A stretch of 64,000 nt of DNA from Vibrio sp. 10N.286.49.B1 (GCF_002873335.1 NZ_MCUW01000001.1:62001-126000); one strand, 5' to 3'. Counted from the stretch's first letter, positions 46,821 through 58,957 are shown. Numbers and translations: made by a program. The notes: generated by a model not told the origin, from the sequence alone.

Positions 46821-48671
46821 TTACTCAACATTACACGTTAAGCAGAGAACGTACTGACCTTTAGGATCATTGAAGCTTTCTACTAGCGATGCTTGTTGTT
46901 GAATCTGTGCAGCTGCCGGTTGTAGGCTCTCTGGGAGCATACTCGAGATATCATACCCCAACGACACCTTCACTTGTTGCATCATCTCTTGGATAAACTG
47001 CTGCGCTGGACTTAATGGCTCTTCAACCCAGTAAACGTCATAATCGTCTAAGTTGCCCAACTCCGCCGCTAGCGCAACGGCGTCATCAAAGTCACCAATT
47101 TGGTCGATCAATCCACGTTCTAGGGCGTCTTTGCCTGTCCATACTCGACCTTGAGCGACATTATCGACATCGGAAACGTCCATATCACGATTGTTGGCGA
47201 CTAGGGTAATGAAGCGCTTGTAGCCATTTTCAATCCCCATCTGGAAGGCCTCTGATGCGCCTTCGGACAAGCCTGTCGTCACACCAACACCCGAGAATGG
47301 GGAAGTACCTACGCCATCGGTTGAGATACCAATGTTGCTCAATCCTTTCTCAAACGTGGTAATAACGCTGAAGATACCAATCGAACCGGTAATCGTCGTT
47401 GGCTGAGCAATAATTTTGTCAGCGCTCATTGAGATCCAGTAACCGCCAGATGCGGCGAGGCTAGACATTGATACCACGACCGGTTTGCCCGCTTTTTGCA
47501 AAGCGACGACTTCGTTACGAATAACCTCTGAAGCGAAGGCGCTTCCGCCTGGGCTATCAACACGAAGAACCACGGACTTAACCGAATCGTCTTCTCTGGC
47601 TTGTTTGAGAAGCCCTGCGACAGTGTCACCACCCACCGTGCCTCTTGGCTGCTCTCCATCCATGATGGTACCGCTAGCGACGACGACAGCAACGCTGTCT
47701 TTCGGTGGTTGAATATCAAATGGAATCGTCATGAGATAATCGTAATAGCCGACAGCATTGAAGCTACCATCTCCGTCGCTACCGAATGCGTCAATCATAG
47801 CTTGATTGGCTTGTTGCTTGGTGGCTAATTCATCGACAAGTCCCAACTTTTTAGACAGAGCCGCAAGGTCGCCATCCACGGATTTCAACTCGGATAGGAA
47901 GGTGTCCATCGTTGGTGTTAAGACGGTAGGTTCAAGTTGACGATTGGTGGCAACATCATCGACGTAAGCGCCCCAAAGTTGGGATACCCAGCGTGTTGCT
48001 GACTCTTTGGCTGCCGGAGACATATCATCACGTAAGAATGGTTCAACCGCTGATTTGTAGGTGCCAACGCGGAAGACGTGTGTCGTAACATCAAGCTTTT
48101 CAAGCAGCGTTTTGTAGTACATTGAGTACGCGCTGTAACCCTTGATTAACACCGCCCCGTCAGGCGCAAGATAGACCTTGTCGGCATAACTGGCTAGGTA
48201 GTATTGGCTTTGGTTATAGAAAGCGCCATAAGCAAGTACAGGTTTACCGGTTGCCTTGAACTCATTGATGGCTTTGGCGATATAGCGCAGCTTTGTTAAG
48301 CTGGTTTCTGGCATATCACGTAGAGAGAGCACCAACCCAGTGACATGGTCATCTGTCGAGGCATGCCGAATGGTGTCCACGATATCAAACAGGACGTTCT
48401 CTTTGGGTAGGTCTTTACCAAACAATGAACCGGTGACCGAATCCATTGGGTTTACGTAGGTGCTTTGCTCTACCACTGGGCCGGCAATATTTAACACTAA
48501 CGCGGCTTCTTTTTTAACCGGCGGAGCGCTTGGTTCTACCTGAGTGAAACCGAAATAAAGCAGGGCGATTACGGCAAAGAACAACAGGTTCACAATGGCC
48601 AGTCTGGTAAAGTTAATCACTTTCCAGAATCCCTTGAAGATTAACCCAATAAATCGAACTATTTTTTTCAT
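46821..48671 (-). CDS. sppA: Signal peptide peptidase SppA, 67 kDa type
   Basis: 616 residues (E. coli 618) in two tandem S49 domains. An N-terminal transmembrane anchor covers about 20-42. The catalytic lysine lies in FRVGTYKSAVEPF of the first domain and the serine in DSPGGSAFASE of the second. It digests cleaved signal peptides from the periplasmic side. The start is the second ATG of an ATGATG pair, 5 nt from GGAG; the frame extends upstream to 48797. Divergent from fadH. Confidence 0.95.
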   Translation of the reverse strand: MKKIVRFIGLIFKGFWKVINFTRLAIVNLLFFAVIALLYFGFTQVEPSAPPVKKEAALVLNIAGPVVEQSTYVNPMDSVTGSLFGKDLPKENVLFDIVDTIRHASTDDHVTGLVLSLRDMPETSLTKLRYIAKAINEFKATGKPVLAYGAFYNQSQYYLASYADKVYLAPDGAVLIKGYSAYSMYYKTLLEKLDVTTHVFRVGTYKSAVEPFLRDDMSPAAKESATRWVSQLWGAYVDDVATNRQLEPTVLTPTMDTFLSELKSVDGDLAALSKKLGLVDELATKQQANQAMIDAFGSDGDGSFNAVGYYDYLMTIPFDIQPPKDSVAVVVASGTIMDGEQPRGTVGGDTVAGLLKQAREDDSVKSVVLRVDSPGGSAFASEVIRNEVVALQKAGKPVVVSMSSLAASGGYWISMSADKIIAQPTTITGSIGIFSVITTFEKGLSNIGISTDGVGTSPFSGVGVTTGLSEGASEAFQMGIENGYKRFITLVANNRDMDVSDVDNVAQGRVWTGKDALERGLIDQIGDFDDAVALAAELGNLDDYDVYWVEEPLSPAQQFIQEMMQQVKVSLGYDISSMLPESLQPAAAQIQQQASLVESFNDPKGQYVLCLTCNVE

Positions 48672-48902
48672 CATCTCTCCACAACACACGAAGTGAGTGT
48701 CTGCATCCCTAAATAACAGCTTGTAGTCTAGTGTTACGACTATGAATAAGCTGTATGAATATTGTAATTGTACGTGAATGTGACGACTTTCACCCAATCA
48801 AAAGCCATCATCATAAAAATTAGAGACTTATCATCATCGATGAAGTTCAAATAATCAAAAATTATTTTGCATTATGTTGTAAGAATGTAAACACAAGTTT
48901 GA

Positions 48903-50969
<2,067 letters not shown>

Positions 50970-51139
50970 GCCTGCAACCTCTGAATCAGAGAGATAAAAA
51001 ACGCGGGTGATGGTTGAAGTGAACCATAGAACATTTAATATGATGTTTGATAATGGTTATCAATAGTAGTGTTAACACGTTGGGTATTTGTTATTATTAA
51101 TGCAGAGACCGATAACAACATTAACTCCAAGGACGTATT

Positions 51140-51688
51140 ATGGATGCCTTAGAACTGCTGCTTAACCGACGTTCAATTGCCCGCCTAAGTGACCCGGCAC
51201 CGGAAGGGGTCGCACTGGAAAATATCATAAAAGCAGGACTGCGTGCGCCCGATCACGGTGGCTTAACACCTTGGCGGTTCGTGTTGGCTCAAGGCAATGG
51301 TCTTAACAAGCTTGCGACCATTTTATCTGAGGCCAGCACGCTCGCGGGTCGTGAGCAAAATGTGATTGATAAAGCGCAAAAAGCACCGTTTCGAGCGCCA
51401 CTGGTGATCACGGTGATTGCCAGCGTGACTCCACATGAAAAAGTACCCGCATTTGAGCAATACCTTTCTGCTGGGTGCGCCGTTCAAGCAATGCAAATGG
51501 CTGCGGTTGCGCAAGGGTTTCAAGCCTTTTGGCGCTCCGGTAAATGGATGTTTGATGAGCATGTTAAGCAAGCATTTAATGTGACAGGAGACGATAAAAT
51601 TGTTGGTTTTCTTTATGTTGGCACGCCTGGTTGCACCCCGATGAAAGCCCCCGAGCGAGACCTTTCTAAGTTTATAGAGTTCCTGTAA
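51140..51688 (+). CDS. YdjA-type NAD(P)H nitroreductase
   Basis: 182 residues, near E. coli YdjA (183). A small FMN nitroreductase fold with LNRRSIARLSDPAP at the start (FMN phosphate), RAPDHGGLTPWRFVLA and FQAFWRSGKWMFDEHV. Natural substrate unknown. Also similar to the TnrD/YdjA branch used in several pathways. CCAAGGAC precedes the ATG. topB follows 79 bp downstream. Confidence 0.9.
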   Translation: MDALELLLNRRSIARLSDPAPEGVALENIIKAGLRAPDHGGLTPWRFVLAQGNGLNKLATILSEASTLAGREQNVIDKAQKAPFRAPLVITVIASVTPHEKVPAFEQYLSAGCAVQAMQMAAVAQGFQAFWRSGKWMFDEHVKQAFNVTGDDKIVGFLYVGTPGCTPMKAPERDLSKFIEFL

Positions 51689-51767
51689 CTGTCTATTTAT
51701 ACAGTTTTTCTTGATTAATAAAGGTAAGCTTGGTTAAGCTTACCTTTTCTTTTGCCAGTATATTTTT

Positions 51768-53711
51768 ATGACACGTCTATTTATCGCAGAAAAACCGAGC
51801 TTAGGCCGCGCAATCGCGGCGGCCTTACCTAACCCTCAGAAGAAAGGGGATGGGTTTATTCAATGTGGTAATGGTGATGTGGTGACATGGTGCATCGGCC
51901 ACTTACTTGAACAGGTTGAGCCCGATGTTTACGATGACCGGTATAAAAAATGGAACCTCCTTGACCTCCCCATTATTCCTGAACAGTGGCAGCTTCGACC
52001 TAGAAAAACGGCAGCAAAGCAACTTGCCGTGGTGAAAAAGTGTGTCAAACAAGCAAGCGAATTAGTTAACGCGGGCGATCCTGACCGAGAAGGGCAGTTA
52101 CTTGTCGATGAGGTCATTGATTATTGTAAGGTCAGCAAAGCCAAGAAAGATAATGCGCAACGGTTATTGATTAGTGATTTGAACCTACCTGCGGTAAAGA
52201 AAGCCATTGGGTCGATGCGCATGAACAAAGAGTTTGTTCCGCTTTCGGTCTCTGCATTGGCTCGCTCGAGAGCAGACTGGCTGTATGGGATGAATATGTC
52301 TCGTGCCTACACATTACTGGGCCAAAAAGCGGGTTACCAAGGTGTGCTTTCTGTGGGGCGAGTACAAACGCCCGTTTTAGGATTAGTGGTTCGACGTGAC
52401 GATGAGATCGCAAATTTTATCCCCAAGGACTACTTTACGCTGCATGCTCTCATTCCTTATCAAGACAGTCAAAGTAGCTTCGATATTCGAGCTCGCTGGA
52501 AACCAAGTGAAGCCTGTAAGAATTGGCAAGATGAAGAAGGTCGAGTGCTTAATCGCAAGCTAGTTGAGAATGTCGCGAGTCGAATTAAAGGCCAACCCGC
52601 TAAGGTGGTAAAGTCTGAACACAAATCGACTAAGCAAAACGCCCCGTTGCCGTATTCGTTGTCAGCATTACAGATTGACGCTGCCAAACGTTACAACATG
52701 AGCGCTCAACAGGTTCTCGATGTCTGCCAAGCCTTGTACGAAAAACATAAACTGATCACTTATCCGCGTTCAGATTGTCGATACCTACCTAATGACCATT
52801 TCTACCAGGCCAATGAAGTACTCGCTGCAATAAAAAATAATAGTAAAGCTTGTGCGGCTCATGTGGATGGGGCGGATAGCAGTCGCAAGTCAAAAGCGTG
52901 GAACAACAGCAAAGTTGATGCGCACCATGCCATCATCCCAACACCTAAAAAGTCGAACAGTGTACTGTCGAACTACGAAGAGAACGTTTATGGGTTGATC
53001 GCTCGTCAATACGTCATGCAATTTTACCCGCCAGCCGTGTATGCCGAAGCGATGCTCGAATTTGATATCCAAGGTGGACTCTTCGTATCAAAAGGCAAGC
53101 GTATGCAAGAACCAGGATGGCGCGTCTTGCTTGGTAAGCAGTCTAACAGCAAGGAGGAAGATGTTGATGCGGTGCCAGCCCTGCCTGTTGGTACCGAGTT
53201 GCTTTGTCGTGAAGGACAAATATTGGAGAAAAAAACGGAACCTCCCCGTCATTTTACTGAGGCAACGCTGCTGCAGGCAATGACGGGTATTGGCCGCTTT
53301 GTTGTTGACCCATCGTTGAAAAAAATCCTAAGAGACACCGATGGAATCGGTACGGAGGCGACTCGTGCAGGCATACTGGATACCTTGTTTAAAAGGCAGC
53401 TGTTAAGACGCGATGGCAAGGCAGTGTTAGGTTCACCTGCGGGTCGAGGTTTAGTGTATGCATTACCAGATGAATCGACCTATCCGGACATGACGGCGCA
53501 CTGGGAACATCAGCTTCAAGGTATGGCCGAAAAAACGTATTCATACGCTCCCTTTATGCTAGGTCTTACTCAAAAAATGGATGAGTTGATGCGTCGGGTT
53601 AAAGAAGAGCCAGTGCCTGAATCGTTGAGAAATTTACCCAAGGTGGAACGGCCGGCTTTTAAGAAAAAACGTAACAGCAAGCCAAGAAAAAGCCCGAGGA
53701 AGTCAAAGTAG
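51768..53711 (+). CDS. topB: DNA topoisomerase III
   Basis: 647 residues (E. coli 653). A TOPRIM domain at the N-terminus (LFIAEKPSLGRAIAAALP, then AGDPDREGQLLVDEV) holds the metal-binding acids. The active-site tyrosine is in KLITYPRSDCRYLPNDH. The C-terminus is lysine/arginine-rich (KKKRNSKPRKSPRKSK) and lacks zinc fingers, as usual for TopB. It decatenates DNA during replication. The upstream gap contains GGTAAGCTTGG-type inverted sequence but no clear promoter. Confidence 0.96.
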   Translation: MTRLFIAEKPSLGRAIAAALPNPQKKGDGFIQCGNGDVVTWCIGHLLEQVEPDVYDDRYKKWNLLDLPIIPEQWQLRPRKTAAKQLAVVKKCVKQASELVNAGDPDREGQLLVDEVIDYCKVSKAKKDNAQRLLISDLNLPAVKKAIGSMRMNKEFVPLSVSALARSRADWLYGMNMSRAYTLLGQKAGYQGVLSVGRVQTPVLGLVVRRDDEIANFIPKDYFTLHALIPYQDSQSSFDIRARWKPSEACKNWQDEEGRVLNRKLVENVASRIKGQPAKVVKSEHKSTKQNAPLPYSLSALQIDAAKRYNMSAQQVLDVCQALYEKHKLITYPRSDCRYLPNDHFYQANEVLAAIKNNSKACAAHVDGADSSRKSKAWNNSKVDAHHAIIPTPKKSNSVLSNYEENVYGLIARQYVMQFYPPAVYAEAMLEFDIQGGLFVSKGKRMQEPGWRVLLGKQSNSKEEDVDAVPALPVGTELLCREGQILEKKTEPPRHFTEATLLQAMTGIGRFVVDPSLKKILRDTDGIGTEATRAGILDTLFKRQLLRRDGKAVLGSPAGRGLVYALPDESTYPDMTAHWEHQLQGMAEKTYSYAPFMLGLTQKMDELMRRVKEEPVPESLRNLPKVERPAFKKKRNSKPRKSPRKSK

Positions 53712-53716
53712 CCCTA

Positions 53717-53754
53717 TAAAATACCGCCATATCACGTGATGTGGCGGTATTTTA
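53717..53754. terminator. Bidirectional terminator between topB and the MacB-like gene
   Basis: AAAATACCGCCA pairs with TGGCGGTATTTT around an internal TATCAC/GTGATG extension. A and T tracts serve both convergent genes. Confidence 0.88.
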
Positions 53755-53807
53755 TTAACAAAGTAGTTAAGCGTCTTTGTTTGCACTCGTATCGCAATCG
53801 TACTTCG

Positions 53808-55034
53808 TCATTCGTATCTTAGTGCTTCAATAGGGTCAAGCTGAGAAGCCTTATAAGCCGGGTAGAAACCAAACCCGATGCCGATGCAGGCTGTGGCGGA
53901 TATACTGACCATAATGATCATTGGTGACACGATCAATTGCCAGCCTAAACCGTGCTGCAATACCGCTATTGTGACTAACGAAATAATAATCCCCAGTAAC
54001 GCCCCAACTAAACAGAGCACAACACTTTCAATGAGGAACTGTAATAAGATGTTTTTTGGCTTGGCACCCACGGCCATTCGAAGTCCAATTTCTCGGGTTC
54101 GCTCAGTGACACTCACCAACATGATGTTCATCACCCCAATGCCCCCCACGAGCAACGAAACGGCGGCGACACCTGATAACAACAAAGAAAATACCTTGTT
54201 CGCTTCTGCACGAGTATTCAACATAGCGGTGAGGTTCATAATCTTAAAAGGACTGACCTGATGGGACGGAATTCTATGTTTTTGGATAAGCAGTCGCTCG
54301 ATTTCTTCGGCTACAAAGTCCATGTCATTTTGATGCTCAACGGAGATGGTCATGCGTTTGACACGGTCACTCTTGCCATTGTCTCGGCCAATGATTTTTC
54401 GATTTGCGGTCGAGATCGGCACTATCACAATATCATCTTGGTCCTGTCCCCGCATGTCTTGCCCTTTTGATGTTAAGACACCAATAATAGTCAGGGGAAC
54501 CTTATTGATGCGTATGGTTTCATTCATTGCACTCTGAGCATGCCCAAACAACTCGGTGGCAACGGTGTTACCAATTAAGGCAACCTTGGCACTTTTTTTA
54601 ACTTCACTTTCATCAAAAAGCCGCCCGGATGTCACGCCCCAGTTGGAGGCAACAAGGTAATCGGCGTTCGTGCCTTGAATCGTAGAGCTCCAGTTTTGGT
54701 TGCCCCAGACAACTTGTGCCTGACTATCCACTGACGCGCCTGCCGCGATAATTTCGGGGATTTCGTTCTTTATGATAGCCACATCACTCATCGACAGTTT
54801 GTTGCTTGCTCCTACTGCGTTTGAAGCGCCACCAGACTTAATAGAGCCGGGTCGGACCATTAATAGGTTGGTACCTAAGCTCTCAATCTGTTGCTCGACT
54901 TGCCGTTGTGCGCCTTCACCCAATGCAAACATGATGACGACGGCGCTGATGCCAATAATAATGCCTAATGTGGTTAAGATAGATCGCAGTAGATTGCGCT
55001 TAAGAGATAACAGCGCGGTGCTGATGAGTATCAT
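53808..55034 (-). CDS. MacB-like ABC transporter permease (FtsX/MacB_PCD)
   Basis: 408 residues. One N-terminal transmembrane segment, a large periplasmic domain (about 45-280) and three C-terminal transmembrane segments, the MacB topology. Motifs include LTTLGIIIGISAVVIMFALGEGAQ, the signature segment ERTREIGLRMAVGA, and DPIEALRYE at the end. In E. coli MacB this part is fused behind its ATPase; here the ATPase is a separate gene, overlapping by 4 bp. It would drive efflux or export with the adjacent adaptor and an outer-membrane TolC encoded elsewhere. Confidence 0.92.
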   Translation of the reverse strand: MILISTALLSLKRNLLRSILTTLGIIIGISAVVIMFALGEGAQRQVEQQIESLGTNLLMVRPGSIKSGGASNAVGASNKLSMSDVAIIKNEIPEIIAAGASVDSQAQVVWGNQNWSSTIQGTNADYLVASNWGVTSGRLFDESEVKKSAKVALIGNTVATELFGHAQSAMNETIRINKVPLTIIGVLTSKGQDMRGQDQDDIVIVPISTANRKIIGRDNGKSDRVKRMTISVEHQNDMDFVAEEIERLLIQKHRIPSHQVSPFKIMNLTAMLNTRAEANKVFSLLLSGVAAVSLLVGGIGVMNIMLVSVTERTREIGLRMAVGAKPKNILLQFLIESVVLCLVGALLGIIISLVTIAVLQHGLGWQLIVSPMIIMVSISATACIGIGFGFYPAYKASQLDPIEALRYE

Positions 55035-55744
55035 GCCGACCCCCTCAATGTATCAAGATGTTTGAGCGCGTCTTCAGACAGTAGCTTCCCATCTCGAATG
55101 TGCAGTATGCGACTGGCTTGCGCCGCAACTTCATGGTCATGAGTGATAATAATAATGGTCTGGCCTTGGCTGTTGAGATGGTGAAACAGGGCCACAATAT
55201 CGTTACCGGTTTTACTATCAAGTGCGCCTGTCGGCTCATCGGCCAGCAATATGTTGGGTTGATTGACAAGGGCTCTGGCAATGGCTACTCGTTGTTGTTG
55301 ACCGCCGGACAGTTGATTGGGATGAGAATGAAGTCGGTCACCTAAGCCGACAAGCTCAAGGCATTTCTTGGCGCGATTATCGGCGTCTTTAATGGGTTTA
55401 TCGAAGTACATTAAAGGCATTTTGACATTATCGAGCGCGGATGTGCGAGACAGTAGGTTGAACTGTTGGAAAACAAAACCGATATGGTCTCTGCGTACTT
55501 CTGCGAGTTGGTTTTTGTTGAGATCTTGTGTTTCTTGGTTAAGGATTGAAACTTGGCCATCTTCAGGCGTCATTAGGCAGCCAATCATATTCATCAATGT
55601 CGATTTCCCAGATCCTGATGGCCCCATAATTGCGACCATTTCACCTTGCTGCACGGTGAAATTTACATCATCAAGAACCTGAAAGCGCTCTTCACCGGTA
55701 GGGAAACTATGGCTGATATGCTGACACCTTATTGCCGCGTTCAC
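55031..55744 (-). CDS. MacB/LolD-type ABC transporter ATP-binding protein
   Basis: 237 residues. Walker A GPSGSGKST, Q-loop VFQQFNLL, signature LSGGQQQRV, Walker B ILLADEPTGALD and H-loop ITHDHEVA. It belongs to the MacB/LolD class of mechanotransmission ATPases. It overlaps both neighbours by 4 bp (ATGA), so the three genes are translated together. Substrate unknown: macrolide-like drugs, peptides, siderophores or lipids are all possible for this class. Confidence 0.93.
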   Translation of the reverse strand: MNAAIRCQHISHSFPTGEERFQVLDDVNFTVQQGEMVAIMGPSGSGKSTLMNMIGCLMTPEDGQVSILNQETQDLNKNQLAEVRRDHIGFVFQQFNLLSRTSALDNVKMPLMYFDKPIKDADNRAKKCLELVGLGDRLHSHPNQLSGGQQQRVAIARALVNQPNILLADEPTGALDSKTGNDIVALFHHLNSQGQTIIIITHDHEVAAQASRILHIRDGKLLSEDALKHLDTLRGSA

Positions 55745-57132
55745 TGGTTGCTCTCCCTATATTGGGTAACGATAGTTTCATTCGATAGATCGGGGTTGAT
55801 TACGGCAGTGAATGTGTCATCGGATACACCAAGTTCCGCATAAATGGTCTCCATTTTATTATCTCGGAGCACCAACACTGGTCCCATTTTTACTTGCCCG
55901 CTTCGAATTTGCTTTTGCAACGAACGCTGCTCTTTTGTTAATACACCCGCTAGCGCTTTATTGAACTGCTGTCGACGTTGTCTGTCTGCATCTGGAGAAG
56001 CATCGGGGGCTTTCTTGGGCAGCGCTTGTTGGATTGCGAGCGTTTGCTCTTTTGTTAGGTTTAAATATTTTAAGCGAGAAAGCGGGCCTTTCGCCTCATT
56101 ACTGTCAGAGACGGTATATCGATTGGCCATGCGAATGGCCGCGTTCGTTATTCGCTGTACGCCGTCCATTTTTTCTATGGCAACCTCTAGGTTTGCCGTC
56201 ATCCCTGGAAGTAACACCCCACTTGGGTTACTGGTCGAAATGACAACCACGTAACTGACAACATTCGAATTGGTTTGTGGGGCTTTACGTATTTGTTTTA
56301 CTTCACCTTTAAAGCTGCGATCAGCAAAGGAATCAACACCAAAACTGACCTTTTGCCCTTCAACAATTAAGCCGATATCTGATTCGTCGATATAAGCTTC
56401 GATTTCCATCTCAGTCAAACTTTTCGCTAATGTGAAGAGCTCGGGTGTGTTATAGCTAGAGGCCACCGTCTGACCCGCTTCAATATTTCGGTTGATAACG
56501 AAACCACTGATTGGTGCGCGAATATTGGTACGGTCGAGCTCAATTTGAGCTTGCTCTAAACTAGCAAGGTTGGCTGCATGGGTCGCTTGCAGTATTTCGA
56601 GTTGAACGATGCTTTGCTGCCAATCTAACCGATATTGTTTACTCGTCGTTTGTAGGTCGTCTAACGCATCTTCAGAAACGTTTTTCTTTAAATACAGCAC
56701 GTGAGCGCGTTCTACTTCTCTCACTGAGCGTTCATAATTGAGTCGTGCTCGTTGGATCTGCAGTTGTTGTGCCGTCGCATCGGCGGCACTTTTCTCAGCA
56801 AGTGCTTTTGCTTGTGCAACTTGAGCGGCAAAAGAGGCCGGATCAATTTTGGCCAACAATTGATCTTTTTCAATGACGTCGTTGAAGTCAGCGTACACTT
56901 TTATCACCTGACCCGACAATTGTGCGCCCACGACCACGTCATCGACAGCGGCAAGTGTTCCTGTTGCGCTGACAGTGTTGCTGATATCACCAATACTAGA
57001 GGACTCTGTCCGATAAGAGGTTGTGTTTGTTGTTGAGGAGGAAAACATCTCGGGATAGGTTAGCCAAACCCCTGACGCCGTCACTCCAATAACGATGGCC
57101 GTGATAGTACTAATGCGAAGCCAATGATTCAT
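55741..57132 (-). CDS. MacA-like periplasmic adaptor with LTxxQ-containing insertion
   Basis: 463 residues, long for MacA (about 370). An N-terminal membrane anchor (7-25), a barrel-sandwich half (VVVGAQLSGQVIKVYADFNDVI), a coiled-coil hairpin (about 100-200), the second lipoyl half (DRTNIRAPISGFV) and a beta-barrel follow the adaptor order. Between the barrel and the membrane-proximal end, about residues 345-412, an inserted charged helical region carries LTKEQ twice (359-363 and 398-402), like the LTxxQ motif of CpxP/Spy chaperones. It is the first gene of the three-gene efflux operon. Confidence 0.88.
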   Translation of the reverse strand: MNHWLRISTITAIVIGVTASGVWLTYPEMFSSSTTNTTSYRTESSSIGDISNTVSATGTLAAVDDVVVGAQLSGQVIKVYADFNDVIEKDQLLAKIDPASFAAQVAQAKALAEKSAADATAQQLQIQRARLNYERSVREVERAHVLYLKKNVSEDALDDLQTTSKQYRLDWQQSIVQLEILQATHAANLASLEQAQIELDRTNIRAPISGFVINRNIEAGQTVASSYNTPELFTLAKSLTEMEIEAYIDESDIGLIVEGQKVSFGVDSFADRSFKGEVKQIRKAPQTNSNVVSYVVVISTSNPSGVLLPGMTANLEVAIEKMDGVQRITNAAIRMANRYTVSDSNEAKGPLSRLKYLNLTKEQTLAIQQALPKKAPDASPDADRQRRQQFNKALAGVLTKEQRSLQKQIRSGQVKMGPVLVLRDNKMETIYAELGVSDDTFTAVINPDLSNETIVTQYRESNQ

Positions 57133-57291
57133 AATCCTTACTCATACAGTGGTTATACGCTATTCAGCGTAGCAACAAATGTCGTGGTAAAGTGAATATT
57201 TACAGCAATTTACAATAGGTTATTACTTCAAAGGTCGTATCAAACGATGCACTACAGCCTACGGAGCTAGTTTGCCCAAACACCATTAAGG

Positions 57292-57978
57292 TCACCATGG
57301 TAATGAACGGCCATCATAGTTAAGAAATCGCCCCGAATCTTTCGGCGTCGCGGATTCAATGACAGAAACTAACCCTTTGGCGGAGATTTGTGTTGAGATG
57401 AGCGCGTTGGGGCCTCCCATCTCCGTTTGAACCCACCCCGGGTGCAATGCGAGAACCGTAAAGCCGTCTGATGAAAGGTCATTACTGAGGCTTTTTACTA
57501 CCGAGTTCAGTGCCGCCTTAGATGAGCGATAAATATAGCCGCCACCGGAGGTGTTCTCAGTCATGCTACCGACTTTAGAAGACAAACAAATAATTTTTCT
57601 GACTGACGAAGCTTGCAGTTTAGGGCAAAGTATTTCAACGAGCTTAAGAGGGGCAATGGTGTTAATTTCGAAAACGCGGCGCCATTCCTCCGGATCCGTG
57701 TTGCCAAAGCCATAGTTTTTAGGGCCATAATAGCCGGCATTGTTAATGACGATATCGATAGTAGGGAAGTCCTGGAAGAGCCGACTCATCTCATCATAGT
57801 GGGTGATATCCAGTTTATAAGTGGTGAGTGATTCATGCTGGATAGAAAGTGCCATCAACGCCTGTGAAGAAGACTCACTACGATAAGTAGCATAAACTTG
57901 ATAACCAGCCGTTAAGTATTCTTGAGTCAAGGCAAAGCCTATCCCGCGGTTAGCCCCTGTTATTAGTACGGTTTTCAT
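57292..57978 (-). CDS. Short-chain dehydrogenase/reductase
   Basis: 228 residues. Rossmann motif TGANRGIGFA (6-15), NNAGYYG, and the catalytic S...YRSSKAALN (here Y-x3-S-K rather than exactly Y-x3-K: YRSSK, tyrosine plus four to lysine). It belongs to the CsgA/sniffer-like SDR group with a short C-terminus. Substrate unknown. Divergent from the histone-deacetylase-like gene, about 58 bp between starts. Confidence 0.88.
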   Translation of the reverse strand: MKTVLITGANRGIGFALTQEYLTAGYQVYATYRSESSSQALMALSIQHESLTTYKLDITHYDEMSRLFQDFPTIDIVINNAGYYGPKNYGFGNTDPEEWRRVFEINTIAPLKLVEILCPKLQASSVRKIICLSSKVGSMTENTSGGGYIYRSSKAALNSVVKSLSNDLSSDGFTVLALHPGWVQTEMGGPNALISTQISAKGLVSVIESATPKDSGRFLNYDGRSLPW

Positions 57979-58036
57979 CTACTTCACCTCGCGTTAAACT
58001 TCAACTATCACATTTTCCAAACCGACAAGACCATTC

Positions 58037-58957
58037 ATGCCTGTTCCCTTAATCTACCATCATATCTATTCTGACCTAGCGCTACCAGACGGTCATCGAT
58101 ATCCGATTAATAAATACCGTCTGCTTTATCAAGCCATACATGCTGAGTATTTGAGTCAAGGAACAGCCACATTTGACGTGTATTCACCACAGCCATTGGG
58201 TGTTGAACAGCTGTATCAAGTTCATTGCCGTCAGTATGTCGATTCGTTGTTATGTGGTGAGTTACCCGCCGCTAAAATGCGTCGTATCGGTTTTCCGTGG
58301 AGTCCAGAACTTGTCGAACGAACACTTATCTCCGCAGCCGGTACTTGCTTAGCCGTTGATAAAGCATTGGAGAACGGAGTCGCGATCCACTTGAGTGGCG
58401 GTTACCATCATGCTCATTACGATTTTGGCAGCGGTTTTTGTTTATTTAACGACTTGGTACTTGCGGCAACACATGCACTGAATCAAGGTATTGAAAAGGT
58501 CTTGATCGTCGATAGTGATGTTCATCATGGTGACGGTACGGCGACCTTGGTTGAAGGCAATCCCCAGATCGTGTCGTTGTCGTTTCACTGTGAGAAAAAC
58601 TTTCCTGCCCGCAAGCCACAATCGGATTTTGATGTACCGCTGGCAAGAGGCGTTAGCGATGACGAGTTTCTTGCTACATTTTATAACGTGGTGGACTTGG
58701 CAATAAGGCTACATTCACCCGACCTTGTGCTTTATGATGCTGGCGTTGATATTCATGAAGGGGACGAACTCGGATATCTTAACGTTACCACGGAAGGTAT
58801 TGCGCAAAGAGATCGCTGGTTATTGGATCGCTGTAAAGCGGCAAGTTTACCCGTTGCGTGTGTGATTGGCGGTGGATACCGTAGTCATCACGCCGATCTT
58901 GTACCAATACATATGGCGTTGATCAACGCAGGCCGAGAAGTGTGGGAGAAGGCATAA
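58037..58957 (+). CDS. Histone deacetylase family protein (class II-like amidohydrolase)
   Basis: 306 residues. Zinc and catalytic motifs are visible: LSGGYHHAHYDFGSGFCLFNDL with the paired histidines, VDSDVHHGDGTA, LVLYDAGVDIHEGDELG and VIGGGYR. Bacterial relatives deacetylate acetylpolyamines or other small acetylated compounds. The stop shares its last base with the NUDIX start (TAATG), so the two proteins are translationally coupled. Confidence 0.92.
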   Translation: MPVPLIYHHIYSDLALPDGHRYPINKYRLLYQAIHAEYLSQGTATFDVYSPQPLGVEQLYQVHCRQYVDSLLCGELPAAKMRRIGFPWSPELVERTLISAAGTCLAVDKALENGVAIHLSGGYHHAHYDFGSGFCLFNDLVLAATHALNQGIEKVLIVDSDVHHGDGTATLVEGNPQIVSLSFHCEKNFPARKPQSDFDVPLARGVSDDEFLATFYNVVDLAIRLHSPDLVLYDAGVDIHEGDELGYLNVTTEGIAQRDRWLLDRCKAASLPVACVIGGGYRSHHADLVPIHMALINAGREVWEKA

